A DNA stretch of 60,150 nucleotides from the NCBI GenBank assembly GCA_015491895.1, contig WFVA01000101.1, forward strand, positions 1-60,150, read 5' to 3'. Both the position numbers and the translations under genes were made by a program. Below, piece by piece: positions 43,480 through 54,790 of this stretch. This DNA comes from Albidovulum sp. GTDB taxonomy: Bacteria; Pseudomonadota; Alphaproteobacteria; Rhodobacterales; Rhodobacteraceae. Below the pieces are notes generated by a model. That model did not search any database and was not told the origin of the DNA. It saw nothing but the letters and a program-made list of their open reading frames with translations. Every line of letters begins with the position of its first letter. The first letter of the stretch is position 1.

Positions 43480-44269
43480 GATGCGCGCCACGATCCTCGG
43501 CTGTGGCTCCTCGGGCGGCGTGCCGCGCCTTGGCGGGCGCTGGGGCGCCTGCGATCCCGCCAACCCGAAAAACCGGCGCCGGCGCTGCTCGATGCTGATC
43601 GAACGCATCGGCGAAGGCGGCACGACCCGCGTGCTGATCGATACCACCCCCGACATGCGCGCCCAGCTTCTCGATGCCGGCGTGGGCGAACTGGATGCGG
43701 TGGCCTACACCCATTCCCACGCCGATCACATGCACGGGATCGACGATCTGCGCATGATCGTGTTCAACACCGGCCGGCGCATGAATGTCTGGGCCGACGA
43801 GGCCACCTCGCACGATCTCATGCGCCGCTTCGGATATGCCTTCGAAACCCCGGAAGGCTCCAACTACCCGCCGATCTGCAATCTGCACCGGATAGGCGGC
43901 CCCTTCACCATCGAGGGCGCGGGCGGGCCCGTGAGCCTCACCCCGCTGCCCGTGCGGCACGGGGAAATCGGCGCGCTCGGCTTCAGGATCGGCGATCTCG
44001 CCTATCTGCCGGATGTTTCGGCGATCCCCGATGGCACATGGCCGCTCCTTGAGGGGCTCTCCGCCTGGGTGCTCGATGCGCTTCGCTACAAGCCCCACCC
44101 GAGCCATGTGCATCTGGAGCGCGCGCTCGAGTGGATCGCCCGCGCCGCGCCGGAGCGCGCCGTGCTCACCAATCTCCATATCGACATGGATCACGATACC
44201 CTGATGCGCGAAACGCCCGATCACGTGACCCCGGCGCATGACGGCATGGTGATCCCCTTCGGCGCCTGA
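43466..44269 (+). CDS. MBL-fold metallohydrolase (PhnP-like)
   Basis: A 267-aa metallo-beta-lactamase-fold protein. The opening [19 protein letters not shown] with [17 protein letters not shown] is typical of the PhnP/YcbX-like phosphodiesterase group, including the cysteine pair. The metal motif is [15 protein letters not shown], and later ligands lie in PVRHGE, DVSAIPD and THxD-like NLHIDMDHD. It should cleave a phosphodiester or cyclic nucleotide. ATGs at 43466, 43472 and 43481 are all possible starts; GGAG at 43457 favours the first. It ends the plus-strand operon that begins at 38602. Confidence 0.88.
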   Translation: MAMAEMRATILGCGSSGGVPRLGGRWGACDPANPKNRRRRCSMLIERIGEGGTTRVLIDTTPDMRAQLLDAGVGELDAVAYTHSHADHMHGIDDLRMIVFNTGRRMNVWADEATSHDLMRRFGYAFETPEGSNYPPICNLHRIGGPFTIEGAGGPVSLTPLPVRHGEIGALGFRIGDLAYLPDVSAIPDGTWPLLEGLSAWVLDALRYKPHPSHVHLERALEWIARAAPERAVLTNLHIDMDHDTLMRETPDHVTPAHDGMVIPFGA

Positions 44270-44302
44270 AGCCGGTCCGCGATCCTGCCCGGCAGATGCG
44301 AA

Positions 44303-44325
44303 AGGCGCCCGCTGTGGAGGCGCCT
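44303..44325. terminator. Candidate terminator between convergent genes
   Basis: AGGCGCC (44303-44309) and GGCGCCT (44319-44325) make a perfect 7-base stem with a nine-base loop, followed by CTTCCCGTCTT. It lies between the MBL-fold gene (plus) and the DUF2147 gene (minus), which converge here. The T run is weak, so strength is uncertain. Confidence 0.45.
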
Positions 44326-44340
44326 CTTCCCGTCTTGACC

Positions 44341-44736
44341 CTACTGCACGCGCGTCCAGGTCTGGCCGCGGCAAATCATGCCGCCCAGCACACAGCCCGA
44401 AACCTTCAGCCTGTTGCCGTTGAGCTGCATCTTGGATTTGTAGGTCTTGTCGCGGTCCGGGGCCCAGATCTTGCCGCCGGAATAGTAGCCATCGCCCTTG
44501 GGCATCATGTCCCAGATCATGCGCTTGCCCACATTCTGCGAAGCGATCTCCTTGCCGCTGGCATCGAAGGCTTTCGCGATCGTGCCGCAGATCCTGTTGC
44601 CGCAGGCAGCGATCTTCACATGGGCGAAATTGCCTTCGTCTCCGGGCTGGGTCTTCCAGATCCCCTCCACCGGATCGGCGAGCGCGGGCGCGGCAAGGCC
44701 GAAGATGAAAGCGAAAATCAGGCCGAGTTTCCTCAT
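44341..44736 (-). CDS. Secreted DUF2147 protein
   Basis: A 131-aa protein. The start at 44736 gives a clean signal peptide ([18 protein letters not shown]) with cleavage before DPVEGIWKT. The mature part has the DUF2147 pattern: [50 protein letters not shown] and a C-terminal [18 protein letters not shown], with four cysteines that may form disulfides. The fold is a small lipocalin-like barrel; function is unknown. It is divergent from hisA and convergent with the MBL gene. Upstream in-frame ATGs would spoil the signal peptide. Confidence 0.88.
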   Translation of the reverse strand: MRKLGLIFAFIFGLAAPALADPVEGIWKTQPGDEGNFAHVKIAACGNRICGTIAKAFDASGKEIASQNVGKRMIWDMMPKGDGYYSGGKIWAPDRDKTYKSKMQLNGNRLKVSGCVLGGMICRGQTWTRVQ

Positions 44737-44880
44737 CGTGCAGTCCTCCATTACTGTGCCGCCAGTCTGGCCTGCCGCCCCCCTTTCTGGCAAGCGTTAC
44801 GTCGGGTCGGATCACCGCTTTGCATTTGCGTCCGCTTCGTGCAAGACAGCGCAGGAAAAGCACAGGAAAGGGCCCAGCGC

Positions 44881-45603
44881 ATGATACTCTACCCCGCGAT
44901 CGACCTCAAAGACGGCCAGTGCGTACGCCTTTTGCGCGGCGAGATGGACAAGGCGACCGTGTTCAGCGACAGCCCCGCCGATCAGGCCCGCGCCTTCGCC
45001 GATGCAGGCTGCGAATGGCTGCATCTCGTGGATCTCAACGGCGCCTTCGCCGGGCGGCCGGTGAATGGGGAGGCGGTGGAGGCGATTCTCGAAGCGGTCA
45101 GCCTGCCGGCCCAGCTTGGCGGCGGCATCCGCGACATGGCCACCATCGAAAGCTGGCTCGGGCGCGGCATCGCGCGGGTGATCCTCGGCACGGTGGCGGT
45201 GGAGGATCCCGATCTGGTGCGCGAAGCCGCGCGCGCCTTTCCGGGGCGCGTGGCGGTGGGGATCGATGCGCGCGGCGGGCGGGTGGCCACGCGCGGCTGG
45301 GCCGAGGAAACAGAGGTGGAGGCGATCGATCTCGCCCGCCGCTTCGAGGACGCGGGCGTGGCGGCGATCATCTATACCGACATCGAGCGCGACGGCGCCA
45401 TGCAGGGGCCGAACGTGGCCGCCACCGCGGCGCTCGCGCGCGCGGTTTCGATCCCGGTGATCGCCTCGGGGGGCGTGAGTTCGCTCGAGGATCTCGAAGC
45501 GCTGCGCGATTGCGGCGCGCCGCTCAATGGCGCGATCTCCGGGCGCGCGCTTTATGACGGCGCCATCGATCTGGCCGAGGCGCTGGCGCTTCTGAAGGGG
45601 TGA
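44881..45603 (+). CDS. hisA: Phosphoribosylformimino-5-aminoimidazole carboxamide ribotide isomerase
   Basis: A 240-aa TIM-barrel isomerase. It opens [20 protein letters not shown] with the catalytic Asp8, and the second half has [16 protein letters not shown] with the second catalytic aspartate near 130. [15 protein letters not shown] and [16 protein letters not shown] are the two phosphate sites. It performs the fourth step of histidine synthesis. The start at 44881 gives the family N-terminus exactly. It is separated from hisF and hisE by an opposite-strand membrane-protein gene, which breaks the common hisA-hisF order. Confidence 0.97.
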   Translation: MILYPAIDLKDGQCVRLLRGEMDKATVFSDSPADQARAFADAGCEWLHLVDLNGAFAGRPVNGEAVEAILEAVSLPAQLGGGIRDMATIESWLGRGIARVILGTVAVEDPDLVREAARAFPGRVAVGIDARGGRVATRGWAEETEVEAIDLARRFEDAGVAAIIYTDIERDGAMQGPNVAATAALARAVSIPVIASGGVSSLEDLEALRDCGAPLNGAISGRALYDGAIDLAEALALLKG

Positions 45604-45671
45604 GGGCGGGTGGCGCATGTCCGATCGGGATGGATCCGGCGGGATCAGACACATAAAAAGATCAACGAGGG

Positions 45672-46583
45672 TCAGGCCCGCGCGGCACGCAGCACCAGCC
45701 ACAGCCACCAGATCACGGAGGCGGGCACGGTCGTCAGCACCAGCGCCACATTGGCCTCGAAGCCGCCGGTGAGCCGCCAGCCCGCCACCGCCAGAACCGC
45801 GCCGGTCAGGGGCGCGATCAGGAAAGTGAAGTGCCTGAGCGCCACGGGCGCGGGGGCGCCGAAATCCACCGGCCCGCGCGCCGTGCCATGGCCCGCGCCA
45901 AGGCGTTTCATGGCCCGGATGGTGATCCAGAGCAAGAGCGGCAGCGCAAGGCGCAGGGGCGAGGGCGCGGCGAGGCTCTGCAAGGCCCAGAGCGCCGCCA
46001 ACGCAATGGGCGCAATCATGAGCACCCGGCGGGGCGGCGGCGAAAGCGGCGTCAGCCGATCGAGCAGCAGATGCGCGAGCGCCACCGCCACGCCGCCCCC
46101 TCCGAGATAAGCAATAAGGCGGGGCAGATCGGGCAGTGCCGCGCGCTCGAGCGGCCAGTATTGCGCCCAGAAGCCGATGAACAGCCCCAGAAGGGCCCAG
46201 GCCCCGATCCGCCGCCAGCGCGGCCAGTGCGGGGCCGCGCGCCCGAGCGCAAACACGCAAACCCCGCTGATGAGCGCGTGCCAGGCGAGAGGCGTCCAGG
46301 CCAGCTGGAAGGGGAATGCGAGATACATCGTGCCTTCCACCGCCCCCTCGGTCAGCCAGCCCATGATCGCCGCGCCGAGGAAGGCGGCGGGAAGGCCCCG
46401 GATGCCCGTCAGCGCCACGGCCGAAAGCGCCGCGGCGCAGCAAAGCGCATACATTGCCCAGATGAAGGCAAGCCCCGGCGGCGTCAGCGGATAGGGCGCG
46501 ACGATCCAGAACATGTTTTCCGAGGCGAAGGCGGCGATCAGGCCGAGCACGAGCGAAGCCAGCAGGTAGCGCAATGAATTCAT
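45672..46583 (-). CDS. Unknown polytopic membrane protein
   Basis: A 303-aa protein with about nine hydrophobic stretches and no catalytic motif I recognise. The start at 46583 ([21 protein letters not shown]) begins straight with a membrane helix and is preferred over an upstream [26 protein letters not shown] loop and a basic cluster ([14 protein letters not shown]) suggest cytoplasmic parts. There are several conserved-looking tryptophans ([28 protein letters not shown]). Homologues are likely to be hypothetical proteins of the same order of bacteria. It lies alone on the minus strand between hisA and hisF. I cannot assign a role. Confidence 0.8.
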   Translation of the reverse strand: MNSLRYLLASLVLGLIAAFASENMFWIVAPYPLTPPGLAFIWAMYALCCAAALSAVALTGIRGLPAAFLGAAIMGWLTEGAVEGTMYLAFPFQLAWTPLAWHALISGVCVFALGRAAPHWPRWRRIGAWALLGLFIGFWAQYWPLERAALPDLPRLIAYLGGGGVAVALAHLLLDRLTPLSPPPRRVLMIAPIALAALWALQSLAAPSPLRLALPLLLWITIRAMKRLGAGHGTARGPVDFGAPAPVALRHFTFLIAPLTGAVLAVAGWRLTGGFEANVALVLTTVPASVIWWLWLVLRAARA

Positions 46584-46726
46584 CGAAATCTCCCGAACAG
46601 AGGAGCATGGCGCGAAGCCTGAAAGGCCCGCCCGCTCCGCCCCTTCAATGCCTCGCACTATATCCGATGCGTTTAGCGGCGAAAGCGGGCATTGTATTGC
46701 GCCGCGGCCGGTATTATGCGTGGGGC

Positions 46727-47515
46727 ATGTTGAAAACCCGCATCATCCCCTGCCTCGATGTGGCCGACGGCCGCGTGGTGAAGGGGGTCAATTTCGTCGA
46801 TCTGGTGGATGCCGGCGATCCGGTGGAAAGCGCGCGCGCCTATGATGCCGCGGGCGCCGACGAGCTTTGCTTTCTCGATATCCACGCCACCCATGAAAAC
46901 CGCTCCACAATGTATGATCTGGCGCGGCGCACCGCCGAGCAATGCTTCATGCCGCTCACCATCGGCGGGGGCGTGCGCACGCGCGATGACGTGCGCGCGC
47001 TCCTGCTTGCGGGTGCCGACAAGGTCTCCTTCAATTCCGCCGCCGTGGCCAACCCGGACGTGGTGGCCGAAGCGGCCAATCACTTCGGCAGCCAGTGCAT
47101 CGTGGTGGCGATCGACGCGAAAACGGTCGCGCCGGGCAAGTGGGAGATCTTCACCCACGGCGGGCGCCGCCCCACCGGGATCGACGCGGTGGCATTCGCC
47201 CGCACGGTGGTGGCAAAGGGCGCGGGCGAGATCCTGCTCACCAGCATGGATCGCGACGGCACACGCGCGGGCTTCAACCTGCCGCTGACGCGCGCCATTT
47301 CCGATGCCGTCAGCGTGCCGGTGATCGCCTCGGGGGGCGTTGGCACGCTCGATCACCTGGTGGAAGGCGTGAAGGAAGGTGGCGCGAGCGCCGTGCTTGC
47401 CGCCTCGATCTTCCATTTCGGCGATTTCACCATCCGCGAGGCCAAGCAGCACATGGCCGCCGCCGGCATCCCGGTGCGGCTCGAAGCAGAGGAATGCGCA
47501 GATGAACCCGCTTGA
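46727..47515 (+). CDS. hisF: Imidazole glycerol phosphate synthase cyclase subunit
   Basis: A 262-aa TIM barrel. The opening [20 protein letters not shown] contains catalytic Asp11, and [15 protein letters not shown] contains Asp130. [20 protein letters not shown] and [15 protein letters not shown] are the phosphate sites. With HisH it makes imidazole glycerol phosphate and AICAR. HisH is not in the window. The start at 46727 is chosen by comparison with the family; the open frame continues upstream without a good site. It overlaps hisE by 14 bases. Confidence 0.97.
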   Translation: MLKTRIIPCLDVADGRVVKGVNFVDLVDAGDPVESARAYDAAGADELCFLDIHATHENRSTMYDLARRTAEQCFMPLTIGGGVRTRDDVRALLLAGADKVSFNSAAVANPDVVAEAANHFGSQCIVVAIDAKTVAPGKWEIFTHGGRRPTGIDAVAFARTVVAKGAGEILLTSMDRDGTRAGFNLPLTRAISDAVSVPVIASGGVGTLDHLVEGVKEGGASAVLAASIFHFGDFTIREAKQHMAAAGIPVRLEAEECADEPA

Positions 47516-47816
47516 ACGCCTCGCCGCCACCATCGAGGCCCGCAAGACCGCCGATCCCGAAAGCTCCTGGACGGCGCGGCTTCTGGCCGAGGGGCCCGAG
47601 GCCTGCGCCGGGAAATTCGGCGAGGAGGCGGTTGAGGCGATCATGGCGGCGGTGAAGAACGATCGCGCGAACCTCACCCATGAGGCGGCCGATGTGCTCT
47701 ATCACCTCCTGGTGATGCTGGCGGCGCGCGATGTGAGCCTCGGCGAGGTGCTTGCGGAGCTTGCGCGGCGCGAGGGCACCTCGGGGATCGCCGAGAAGGC
47801 GGCGCGGGGCAGGTGA
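47502..47816 (+). CDS. hisE: Phosphoribosyl-ATP pyrophosphatase
   Basis: A 104-aa all-helical enzyme of the MazG-like fold. [27 protein letters not shown], given in part, is the usual first block, with the metal-binding E-E-x-x-E set; [18 protein letters not shown] is the second. It splits pyrophosphate from phosphoribosyl-ATP, step two of histidine synthesis. It is separate from HisI, as in most alphaproteobacteria. The start at 47502 overlaps hisF; the track to 47379 in the same frame is inside hisF. Confidence 0.95.
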   Translation: MNPLERLAATIEARKTADPESSWTARLLAEGPEACAGKFGEEAVEAIMAAVKNDRANLTHEAADVLYHLLVMLAARDVSLGEVLAELARREGTSGIAEKAARGR

Positions 47817-47960
47817 ACCGGCCGCCTGCCCCGGGACTGGCGGCAACGCAATTGCGGCAATGGTGCCACACCCGTCCGCCCCGCCCCTTCCGCCAGAGGC
47901 CCGCCTTGCCGCCCGATCAAGGCTCGGCTAAGGCTTTTGATCAGAGGACAGTGAACCGCC

Positions 47961-48749
47961 ATGCGCATTCTCATCACCAATGACGACGGCATCAACGCCC
48001 CCGGCCTCAAGACCCTCGAAGCCATCGCCGCCGAGGTGGCAGGGCCGCATGGCGAGGTCTGGGTCGTGGCGCCGGCCTTCGAGCAATCGGGCGTGGCGCA
48101 CAAGATCTCCTACACCCACCCGATGATGATCGCCAAAATGGGCGAGCGCCGCTATGCCGCCGAAGGCAGCCCGGCCGATTGCGTGCTCGCGGGGCTGCAT
48201 GACGTGATGGAGGGCAATCCCCCCGATCTGGTGCTTTCCGGCGTCAACCGGGGCAACAACTCGGGCGAGAACGCGCTTTATTCCGGCACCCTCGGCGGCG
48301 CCATGGAAGCTGCGCTTCAGGGCCTGCCGGCGATCGCCCTTTCCCAGTATCTCGGCCCCGAGAACATCATGCTCGATGATTATTTCGAAGCCGCCGCCGT
48401 GCATGGCGCGGATGTGGTGCGCGCACTTCTGGAAGCGGGCTTCGAGGACAGAAGCCACCATTACCGCCTGTTCTACAACGTCAATTTCCCCCCCTGCGGG
48501 GCAGAGGCGGTAAAGGGGCGGCGGATCACCCCCCAGGGGTTCCGCCCCGATACGCGCTTCAGCGTCGAGCCCCACATGGCGCCTTCGGGGCGCCGCTTCC
48601 TGTGGATCAAGGGCGGCAATCAGCACCGGGCGAGCGCGCCGGGCACCGATGTGCACGCCAATCTCGAGGGCTACATCTCGATCACGCCGATGCGCGCCGA
48701 TCTCACCGCCCATGACATGCTCGCCCCCCTGAAGGGCCATCTCGAATGA
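47961..48749 (+). CDS. surE: 5'/3'-nucleotidase SurE
   Basis: A 262-aa SurE. The N-terminus [19 protein letters not shown] has the metal-binding [20 protein letters not shown] and [20 protein letters not shown] are family blocks, with the asparagine metal ligand in the latter. It hydrolyses nucleoside monophosphates and short polyphosphate. AGAGGACAG precedes the ATG at a good distance. It overlaps pcm by four bases; surE-pcm-nlpD is a widely kept stress-survival operon. Confidence 0.96.
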   Translation: MRILITNDDGINAPGLKTLEAIAAEVAGPHGEVWVVAPAFEQSGVAHKISYTHPMMIAKMGERRYAAEGSPADCVLAGLHDVMEGNPPDLVLSGVNRGNNSGENALYSGTLGGAMEAALQGLPAIALSQYLGPENIMLDDYFEAAAVHGADVVRALLEAGFEDRSHHYRLFYNVNFPPCGAEAVKGRRITPQGFRPDTRFSVEPHMAPSGRRFLWIKGGNQHRASAPGTDVHANLEGYISITPMRADLTAHDMLAPLKGHLE

Positions 48750-49423
48750 CCGGCTGCGGCGCAGACGAAAGCCCCCTCTCCCCAGCGGAGCTGGCCGAGC
48801 GCAAGATGCAGTTCCTCTTCCATCTGCGCTCCAAGGGCGTGACCGACAGGCGCGTGCTCGAAGCGATGGAGAAGATCGATCGCGGCGCCTTCGTGCGCGG
48901 CATCTTCGCCGCCCGCGCCTATGAGGACATGCCCCTTCCCATCGCCTGCGGCCAGACCATCAGCCAGCCCTCGGTGGTGGCGCTGATGACCCAGGCGCTC
49001 GATGTGCACCCCCGCCACAAGGTGCTGGAGATCGGCACCGGCAGCGGCTATCAGGCGGCGATCCTGAGCCAGCTTGCCCGGCGCGTCTATACGATCGATC
49101 GCTTCCGCAAGCTCGTCATCGCCGCGCGCGCGCTGTTCGAAGAGCTTGATCTCACCAATATCACCGCGATCACCGCCGATGGCTCCCACGGCCTGCCCGA
49201 ACAGGCCCCCTTCGATCGCATCATCCTCACCGCCGCCGCCGAGGACCCTCCCTCGCCGCTCCTGGCGCAATTGCGGGTGGGCGGGGTGATGGTGCTGCCG
49301 GTGGGCCAGTCCGACACGGTGCAGAACCTGATCCGCGTCACCCGCACGGAGGAAGGATTCGATTACGCCGAATTGCGCCAGGTGCGCTTCGTGCCCCTGC
49401 TCGAAGGGCTGGGCAATGAATGA
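48746..49423 (+). CDS. pcm: Protein-L-isoaspartate O-methyltransferase
   Basis: A 225-aa methyltransferase. The SAM loop is [19 protein letters not shown], preceded by the PCMT block [20 protein letters not shown], which is specific to this family. [15 protein letters not shown] and [12 protein letters not shown] follow in order. It repairs isoaspartyl residues in aged proteins. It begins with an ATGA overlap on surE. An N-terminal extension of about 15 residues ([16 protein letters not shown]) is common in related bacteria. Confidence 0.95.
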   Translation: MTGCGADESPLSPAELAERKMQFLFHLRSKGVTDRRVLEAMEKIDRGAFVRGIFAARAYEDMPLPIACGQTISQPSVVALMTQALDVHPRHKVLEIGTGSGYQAAILSQLARRVYTIDRFRKLVIAARALFEELDLTNITAITADGSHGLPEQAPFDRIILTAAAEDPPSPLLAQLRVGGVMVLPVGQSDTVQNLIRVTRTEEGFDYAELRQVRFVPLLEGLGNE

Positions 49424-49503
49424 AAACCCTGTATAATAACGCCCAATAATAAAGAGCCCGCATGATCGGCGCTCGCATATTGAGGTAATACGAGGATACG
49501 AGC

Positions 49504-50661
49504 ATGTCCCCTTCCCGCCACACCCGCGGCTTTCTGCGTGCGGCTCTCCTGGGCTCCGCCCTCGCGGCCCTTTCCGCCTGCGAAACCTTCGATATCGATC
49601 TGCGCCCCGCCGGCATGGACACGACAGACGCCGTGCGCCGCGCCACCGCCCCGCGCCCCGCGCCCGATGCGCGCGGCGTGATCTCCTACCCCAATTACCA
49701 GGTCGTCGTCGCCCGGCCGGGCGATACGGTGGCGAATGTGGCCCGGCGCATCGGCCTCGATCCCGATGAGCTTGCCCGCTACAACGGCCTCTCGAAAGAC
49801 GTGCCCCTGCGCGGCGGCGAGATCCTCGCGCTTCCGCGGCGCGTGAGCGAGCCCTCCCCGGCCACCGGCGCGCCCGCATCCGCCAGCGGCGAGCGGATCG
49901 ATATCACCACCCTGGCTGACAACGCCATCAGCCAGGCGGGAAGCGGAGGCACGGCCCGCGCAGAGCCGGCCCGCCCGCGCGATGGCGCCGAACCGATCCG
50001 CCACAAGGTCGAACGCGGCGAAACCGCCTATTCCATCGCCCGGCTCTACAATGTCTCCGTGCGCGCGCTCGCCGAATGGAACGGCCTCGGCCCCGATCTC
50101 TCGGTGCGCGAGGGCCAGTATCTGCTGATCCCCGTGGCGCGCGACACCGAAACCGCCGCGAAGCGCAGGACAACCCCTCCCGGCGAGGGATCCCCCACGC
50201 CCCCGCCGCCAAGCGCGACAAAACCGCTGCCGCGCCGGGATGCGCGCCCCACGCCACCGGCCGCGAAGCCCCCCTCGCCCGATCTCGGCAGCGAGCGCAC
50301 CGCCGCATCGCAAAGCGCGCGCCTCGCCTTCCCCGTGGAAGGCAAGATCATCCGTGCCTACTCGAAAGACAACGAAGGCATCGATATCGCCGCCCCGGCC
50401 GGCACGCCGGTGCGCGCTGCCGATGCGGGCACCGTGGCCGCCATCACCCGCGACACCGACAAGATCCCGATCCTCGTGATCCGCCATGCGGGCGGCCTCC
50501 TCACCGTCTATGCCAATATCGATGGCATCACGGTGAAGAAGGGCGATCGCGTGAAGCGCGGCCAGAAGATCGCGGTGGTGCGCAGGAGCAATCCCTCCTT
50601 CGTCCATTTCGAGGTCCGAAAGGGCATCGATGCCGTGGATCCCATGCCCTATCTGAACTGA
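49504..50661 (+). CDS. nlpD: LysM and M23-domain lipoprotein (NlpD-like)
   Basis: A 385-aa protein. The lipobox LSAC puts the lipid on about Cys24. Two LysM repeats (about 67-112, VVVARPGDTVANVARRIGL; and about 165-210, HKVERGETAYSIARLYNV) bind peptidoglycan. After a proline-rich linker (215-265), an M23-like domain (about 275-385) has the histidine-poor form: EGIDIAAPAGTPVRAADAGTV and FVHFEVRKG. The usual first metal ligand His is replaced (GIDI in place of GHxxxD-like), so it is probably a non-catalytic activator of an amidase, as for E. coli NlpD. The AT-rich 80-base gap before it may carry its own promoter. Confidence 0.9.
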   Translation: MSPSRHTRGFLRAALLGSALAALSACETFDIDLRPAGMDTTDAVRRATAPRPAPDARGVISYPNYQVVVARPGDTVANVARRIGLDPDELARYNGLSKDVPLRGGEILALPRRVSEPSPATGAPASASGERIDITTLADNAISQAGSGGTARAEPARPRDGAEPIRHKVERGETAYSIARLYNVSVRALAEWNGLGPDLSVREGQYLLIPVARDTETAAKRRTTPPGEGSPTPPPPSATKPLPRRDARPTPPAAKPPSPDLGSERTAASQSARLAFPVEGKIIRAYSKDNEGIDIAAPAGTPVRAADAGTVAAITRDTDKIPILVIRHAGGLLTVYANIDGITVKKGDRVKRGQKIAVVRRSNPSFVHFEVRKGIDAVDPMPYLN

Positions 50662-50777
50662 TCGGCATATCGTCGCTGGTCCTGCAAATATCCCCGCCGC
50701 AGGCATCCGGCCGCCGCCACGGGCGCAGAGGCCGGGCCGCTTCAAGTTCGCGCCATTACGCATTGAAACGAAAAGAA

Positions 50778-50803
50778 AAGGGGGAGCCCGAGGGCTCCCC
50801 TTG
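50778..50803 (-). terminator. Rho-independent terminator, likely bidirectional
   Basis: GGGGAGCCC (50781-50789) and GGGCTCCCC (50792-50800) form a 9-base stem. Read on the minus strand it is followed by CTTTTCTTTT, a good T-rich tail, so it ends the nrdJ message about 130 bases after its stop. On the plus strand it lies about 117 bases after the nlpD-like gene and may serve there too. Confidence 0.8.
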
Positions 50804-50931
50804 AGTTTCACGGATCAGGCTCATCCTTGCCGCCCGATATCTGCTCTTGCCTGCGGCCTGATCCGCGTCAGGAGCGAGCGCACCCGCCCCGGAACCCCGC
50901 CCGCGCCCCCAAGGGCACGGGCGAAAACTTG

Positions 50932-53900
50932 TCAACTGCACCCGCTGGTCGCTCCGCAGGTGTTGCACTTCATGCAGGTGCCGTTGCGCACCAGCGTGTA
51001 ATTCCCGCAATCGCCGCAGGGATCACCCTCGTAGCCCTGCATCCTGGCCTTGGTGCGGGCGTCCAGTTCCGTGCTGCCCCGGGATGCCGCCACCGTCGGC
51101 TCGGCCACGGCCACGCCGCCCGATGCCTGCGCGGCTGCCTGCTGGTGGGCAACATCGCCGGCCGCCTTGTTCATCCCGCCCTGCAGCACCACCAGATCCT
51201 GGGGCACGCGCTTTCTGAGATAGCCCGTCGAGGTGATCTGGCGCAGCACCTCGAGCGAGCGAGAAGCCGCCTCGCCGCTCATCTCGCGGATGTTGGAGAC
51301 CCCTTCCTCGGCGCCGCGGCCCAGATCATCGAAACGCGCGCCCTCGGGCTCGATATGGGCGAGATCGGTGCGGTCGAGATAGCTCACCGCCAGTTCGCGG
51401 AAGATGTAATCGAGGATCGAGGTGGCGTTCTTGATGCTGTCGTTGCCCTGCACCATGCCCGCGGGCTCGAACTTGGTGAAGGTGAAGGCATCGACGAATT
51501 CCTCGAGCGGCACGCCGTATTGCAGGCCGACCGAAACGGCGATGGCGAAATTGTTCATCATCGCCCGGAAGCCCGCGCCTTCCTTGTGCATGTCGATGAA
51601 GATCTCGCCGAGGCTGCCGTCCTCGTATTCGCCGGTGCGCAGGTAAACCTTGTGCCCGCCCACGATCGCCTTCTGCGTATAGCCCTTGCGCCGCGTGGGC
51701 AGCTTTTCGCGGTGGCTGCGCACCACTTCCTTCACCACTACCTTCTCGACGATCTTTTCCGCCAGCACCTGCGCCTTTTCCTGCGCGCTGCCGCTCTCGA
51801 GCGCCTCGGCCGCCTCGTCGTCATCCTCGATGAGCGCGGAGGCCAGGGGCTGGCTCAGCTTCGAGCCGTCGCGGTAAAGCGCATTGGCCTTCACCCCGAG
51901 CGACCAGCTGAGCTCATAGGCTTCGAGACAATCCTCGATGGTGGCGTGATTGGCCATGTTGATGGTTTTCGAGATCGCGCCCGAGATGAAGCTCTGCGCC
52001 GCCGCCATCATGCGGATGTGGCTTTCCACCGAAAGGTAGCGCCTGCCCTTGCGCCCGCAGGCATTGGCGCAATCGAACACGCTGTAATGCTCCTCCTTCA
52101 GATGCGGCGCGCCCTCGAGCGTCATGGTGCCGCAGACATGATCGTTCGCCGCCTCGATATCGGCGCGCGAGAAGCCGAGATGGCTCAGCATGTCGAAGGT
52201 CGGATCGTTGAGCTTCTCGGCCGGGATCCCCAGCACATCGGTGCAGAACGCCTCGCCCAGCGTCCATTGATTGAACACGAAGCGGATATCGAAGGCCGAG
52301 GGCAGCGCGGCTTCGATCTTCTCGATCTCGGCCGGGCCGAAACCGTGGCCCACGAGCGCCGTGTGGTTGATGCCCGGCGCGTTGCCGAGCGTGCCGTGGC
52401 CCACGGCGTAGGAGATGATCTCCTCGATCTCGGCCGGGCCGTAGCCGAGCTTTTCAAGCGCGGCCGGCACCGAGCGGTTGATGATCTTGAAATAGCCGCC
52501 GCCAGCGAGCTTCTTGAATTTCACCAGCGCGAAATCGGGCTCGATGCCGGTGGTGTCGCAATCCATCACGAGGCCGATGGTGCCGGTGGGGGCGATCACC
52601 GTGGTTTGGGCGTTGCGGTAGCCGTGCTTTTCGCCGAGCTTCAGCGCCTCCCGCCAGGCGCCCACGGCCAGATCCACCAGCCGGGGATCGGGGCAACTGG
52701 CGTGATCGAGCGGCACGGGCTTCACCGCAAGCCCTTCATAGCCTTCGGTTTTCCCCTCTGCCGCGCGGGCGTGATTGCGGATCACCCGCAGCATGTGGGG
52801 CGCATTGCGCTCATAGCCCGGGAAGGGGCCGAGCTCGCCGGCGATCTCGGCCGAGGTGGCATAGGCAACGCCCGTCATGATGGCCGTGAGCGCGCCGCAC
52901 ATGGCACGCCCCTCGGCGCTGTCATAGCCAAGCCCCATGTTCATCAGGAGTCCGCCGATATTGGCATAGCCAAGACCGAGCGTGCGGAAATCGTAGGAAA
53001 GCTGGGCGATTTCCTTCGAGGGAAACTGCGCCATCATCACCGCGATCTCGAGCGTCAGGGTCCACAGCCGTGTGGCGTGCATGTAATCCTCGGCCTGGAA
53101 CGCGCCATCCTTGAGGAAGGTCAAGAGGTTCATGCTGGCGAGGTTGCAGGCGGTATCGTCGAGGAACATGTATTCCGAACACGGATTCGAGCCGCGGATC
53201 TCGCCATCCTCGGGGCAGGTGTGCCAGGCATTGACCGTATCGTGAAACTGGATGCCGGGATCGGCGCAGGCCCAGGCGGCATGGCCGATCTGCTGCCACA
53301 GATCGCGCGCCTTGATGGTTTTCGCCACCTTGCCGTCGGTGCGGTTGAGAAGCGCCCAGTCGCCATCCTCCTTCACCGCCTTCAGGAAGGCATCCGTCAC
53401 CCGGATGGAATTGTTGGAATTCTGGCCCGAGACGGTGTTGTAGGCCTCGCTGTCCCAGTCGGTGTCATAGGTGGGGAACTCGATCGAAGTATAGCCCTGG
53501 CGCGCGTATTGCAGCACGCGGTTGATGTAGGTCTCGGGGATCATGGCGCTTTTCGCGCTGCGGATCGCCGCTTTCAGCGCCGGGTTGGCCTTCGGGTCGG
53601 TGGCGTCCTCTTCCTTGCCGTCCCATTTGGCGATGGCGGCGAAGATTTCGTTCAGCTTCTGCTCGTGCATCTTCGAGCCCGCCACCAGCGAGGCCACCTT
53701 CTGCTCTTCGCGCACCTTCCAGTTGATGAATTCCTCGATGTCGGGGTGATCGGCGTCAACGATCACCATCTTCGCCGCGCGCCGCGTGGTGCCGCCCGAC
53801 TTGATGGCGCCGGCCGCGCGATCGCCGATCCTGAGGAACCCCATCAGCCCCGAGGATCTGCCGCCGCCCGAAAGCGGCTCGCCATCGGCGCGCAGGCTCG

Positions 53901-54606
53901 AGAAATTGGTGCCCGTGCCCGAGCCGTATTTGAACAGCCGCGCCTCGCGCACCCAGAGATCCATGATCCCGCCATCGCCCACCAGATCATCCTTGACCGA
54001 CTGAATGAAGCAGGCATGCGGCTGGGGGTGCTCGTAGGCGGAAGCGGAGCGGGTGAGCTTTCCGCTCTCGTGATCCACGTAATAATGCCCCTGGCTCGGG
54101 CCATCGATACCATAGGCCCAATGGAGGCCGGTGTTGAACCACTGCGGGCTGTTGGGCGCGCCCATCTGGGTGGCCAGCATGTAGCGCATTTCGTCCATGT
54201 AGGCGCGGGCATCGGCCTCGCTGCTGAAATAGCCGCCCTTCCAGCCCCAGTATGTCCAGGCGCCGGCGAGGCGGTCAAACACCTGGCGGGCGCTGGTTTC
54301 GCCGCCGTAGCGCTGATCCTCGGGGAGTTCGGCCAGCGCCTTTTCATCGGCCACCGAGCGCCACAGGAATTTCGGAACACCCTTTTCCCGCACGCGCCTG
54401 AGGCGCGCCGGCACGCCCGCCTTGCGGAAATATTTCTGCGCGATCACGTCAGACGCCACCTGCGACCACCCGGCCGGCACCTCGCATTCATCCAGCCTGA
54501 ACACCACCGTGCCATCGGGATTGCGAATCTCCGAGCTGGTGATCTTGAACTCGACAGCCCCGTAGGCGCCTGTTTCTTCGGTGGTGAATCTGCGTTCTAT
54601 CTTCAT
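50932..54606 (-). CDS. nrdJ: Vitamin B12-dependent ribonucleoside-diphosphate reductase (class II)
   Basis: A 1224-aa class II reductase. The N-terminal part has [18 protein letters not shown] and [15 protein letters not shown], typical of the NrdJ large form. The active-site region reads [20 protein letters not shown] with the catalytic cysteine, and [20 protein letters not shown] follows. The far C-terminus ends [22 protein letters not shown], a zinc-ribbon with the redox cysteines. It makes deoxynucleotides using adenosylcobalamin and works with or without oxygen. Candidate NrdR boxes lie upstream. No nrdAB is in the window. A long C-terminal extension after about 830 carries a TSCPD-like domain with CNxC elements, normal for this type. 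Confidence 0.97.
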   Translation of the reverse strand: MKIERRFTTEETGAYGAVEFKITSSEIRNPDGTVVFRLDECEVPAGWSQVASDVIAQKYFRKAGVPARLRRVREKGVPKFLWRSVADEKALAELPEDQRYGGETSARQVFDRLAGAWTYWGWKGGYFSSEADARAYMDEMRYMLATQMGAPNSPQWFNTGLHWAYGIDGPSQGHYYVDHESGKLTRSASAYEHPQPHACFIQSVKDDLVGDGGIMDLWVREARLFKYGSGTGTNFSSLRADGEPLSGGGRSSGLMGFLRIGDRAAGAIKSGGTTRRAAKMVIVDADHPDIEEFINWKVREEQKVASLVAGSKMHEQKLNEIFAAIAKWDGKEEDATDPKANPALKAAIRSAKSAMIPETYINRVLQYARQGYTSIEFPTYDTDWDSEAYNTVSGQNSNNSIRVTDAFLKAVKEDGDWALLNRTDGKVAKTIKARDLWQQIGHAAWACADPGIQFHDTVNAWHTCPEDGEIRGSNPCSEYMFLDDTACNLASMNLLTFLKDGAFQAEDYMHATRLWTLTLEIAVMMAQFPSKEIAQLSYDFRTLGLGYANIGGLLMNMGLGYDSAEGRAMCGALTAIMTGVAYATSAEIAGELGPFPGYERNAPHMLRVIRNHARAAEGKTEGYEGLAVKPVPLDHASCPDPRLVDLAVGAWREALKLGEKHGYRNAQTTVIAPTGTIGLVMDCDTTGIEPDFALVKFKKLAGGGYFKIINRSVPAALEKLGYGPAEIEEIISYAVGHGTLGNAPGINHTALVGHGFGPAEIEKIEAALPSAFDIRFVFNQWTLGEAFCTDVLGIPAEKLNDPTFDMLSHLGFSRADIEAANDHVCGTMTLEGAPHLKEEHYSVFDCANACGRKGRRYLSVESHIRMMAAAQSFISGAISKTINMANHATIEDCLEAYELSWSLGVKANALYRDGSKLSQPLASALIEDDDEAAEALESGSAQEKAQVLAEKIVEKVVVKEVVRSHREKLPTRRKGYTQKAIVGGHKVYLRTGEYEDGSLGEIFIDMHKEGAGFRAMMNNFAIAVSVGLQYGVPLEEFVDAFTFTKFEPAGMVQGNDSIKNATSILDYIFRELAVSYLDRTDLAHIEPEGARFDDLGRGAEEGVSNIREMSGEAASRSLEVLRQITSTGYLRKRVPQDLVVLQGGMNKAAGDVAHQQAAAQASGGVAVAEPTVAASRGSTELDARTKARMQGYEGDPCGDCGNYTLVRNGTCMKCNTCGATSGCS

Positions 54607-54790
54607 CTCTGCCTCTGTCCCGTCTTTCCCGGTGCCCGGTCTCTTTCAGCCGTTTGCACCCAACCATTACGCACCAACCACCCCGGAAGAGGCAAAGAAC
54701 ACCCATCGGCAAATCCAGCCCTTTGCCGAAATTGCCCGCTTGCGATGCGGGAATGATGTACAGCTTCTTTTCGTTCCTCCCCGAAGGCGA

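Noticed and set aside
50827-54756. 1309-aa plus-strand open frame
   Set aside because: It is the antisense shadow of nrdJ, a result of high GC at third codon positions. The minus-strand frame has all class II reductase motifs.
54607-54790. Cobalamin riboswitch in the nrdJ leader
   Set aside because: I looked for the B12-box and peripheral stems and saw only general hairpins. A covariance search is needed to exclude it fully.
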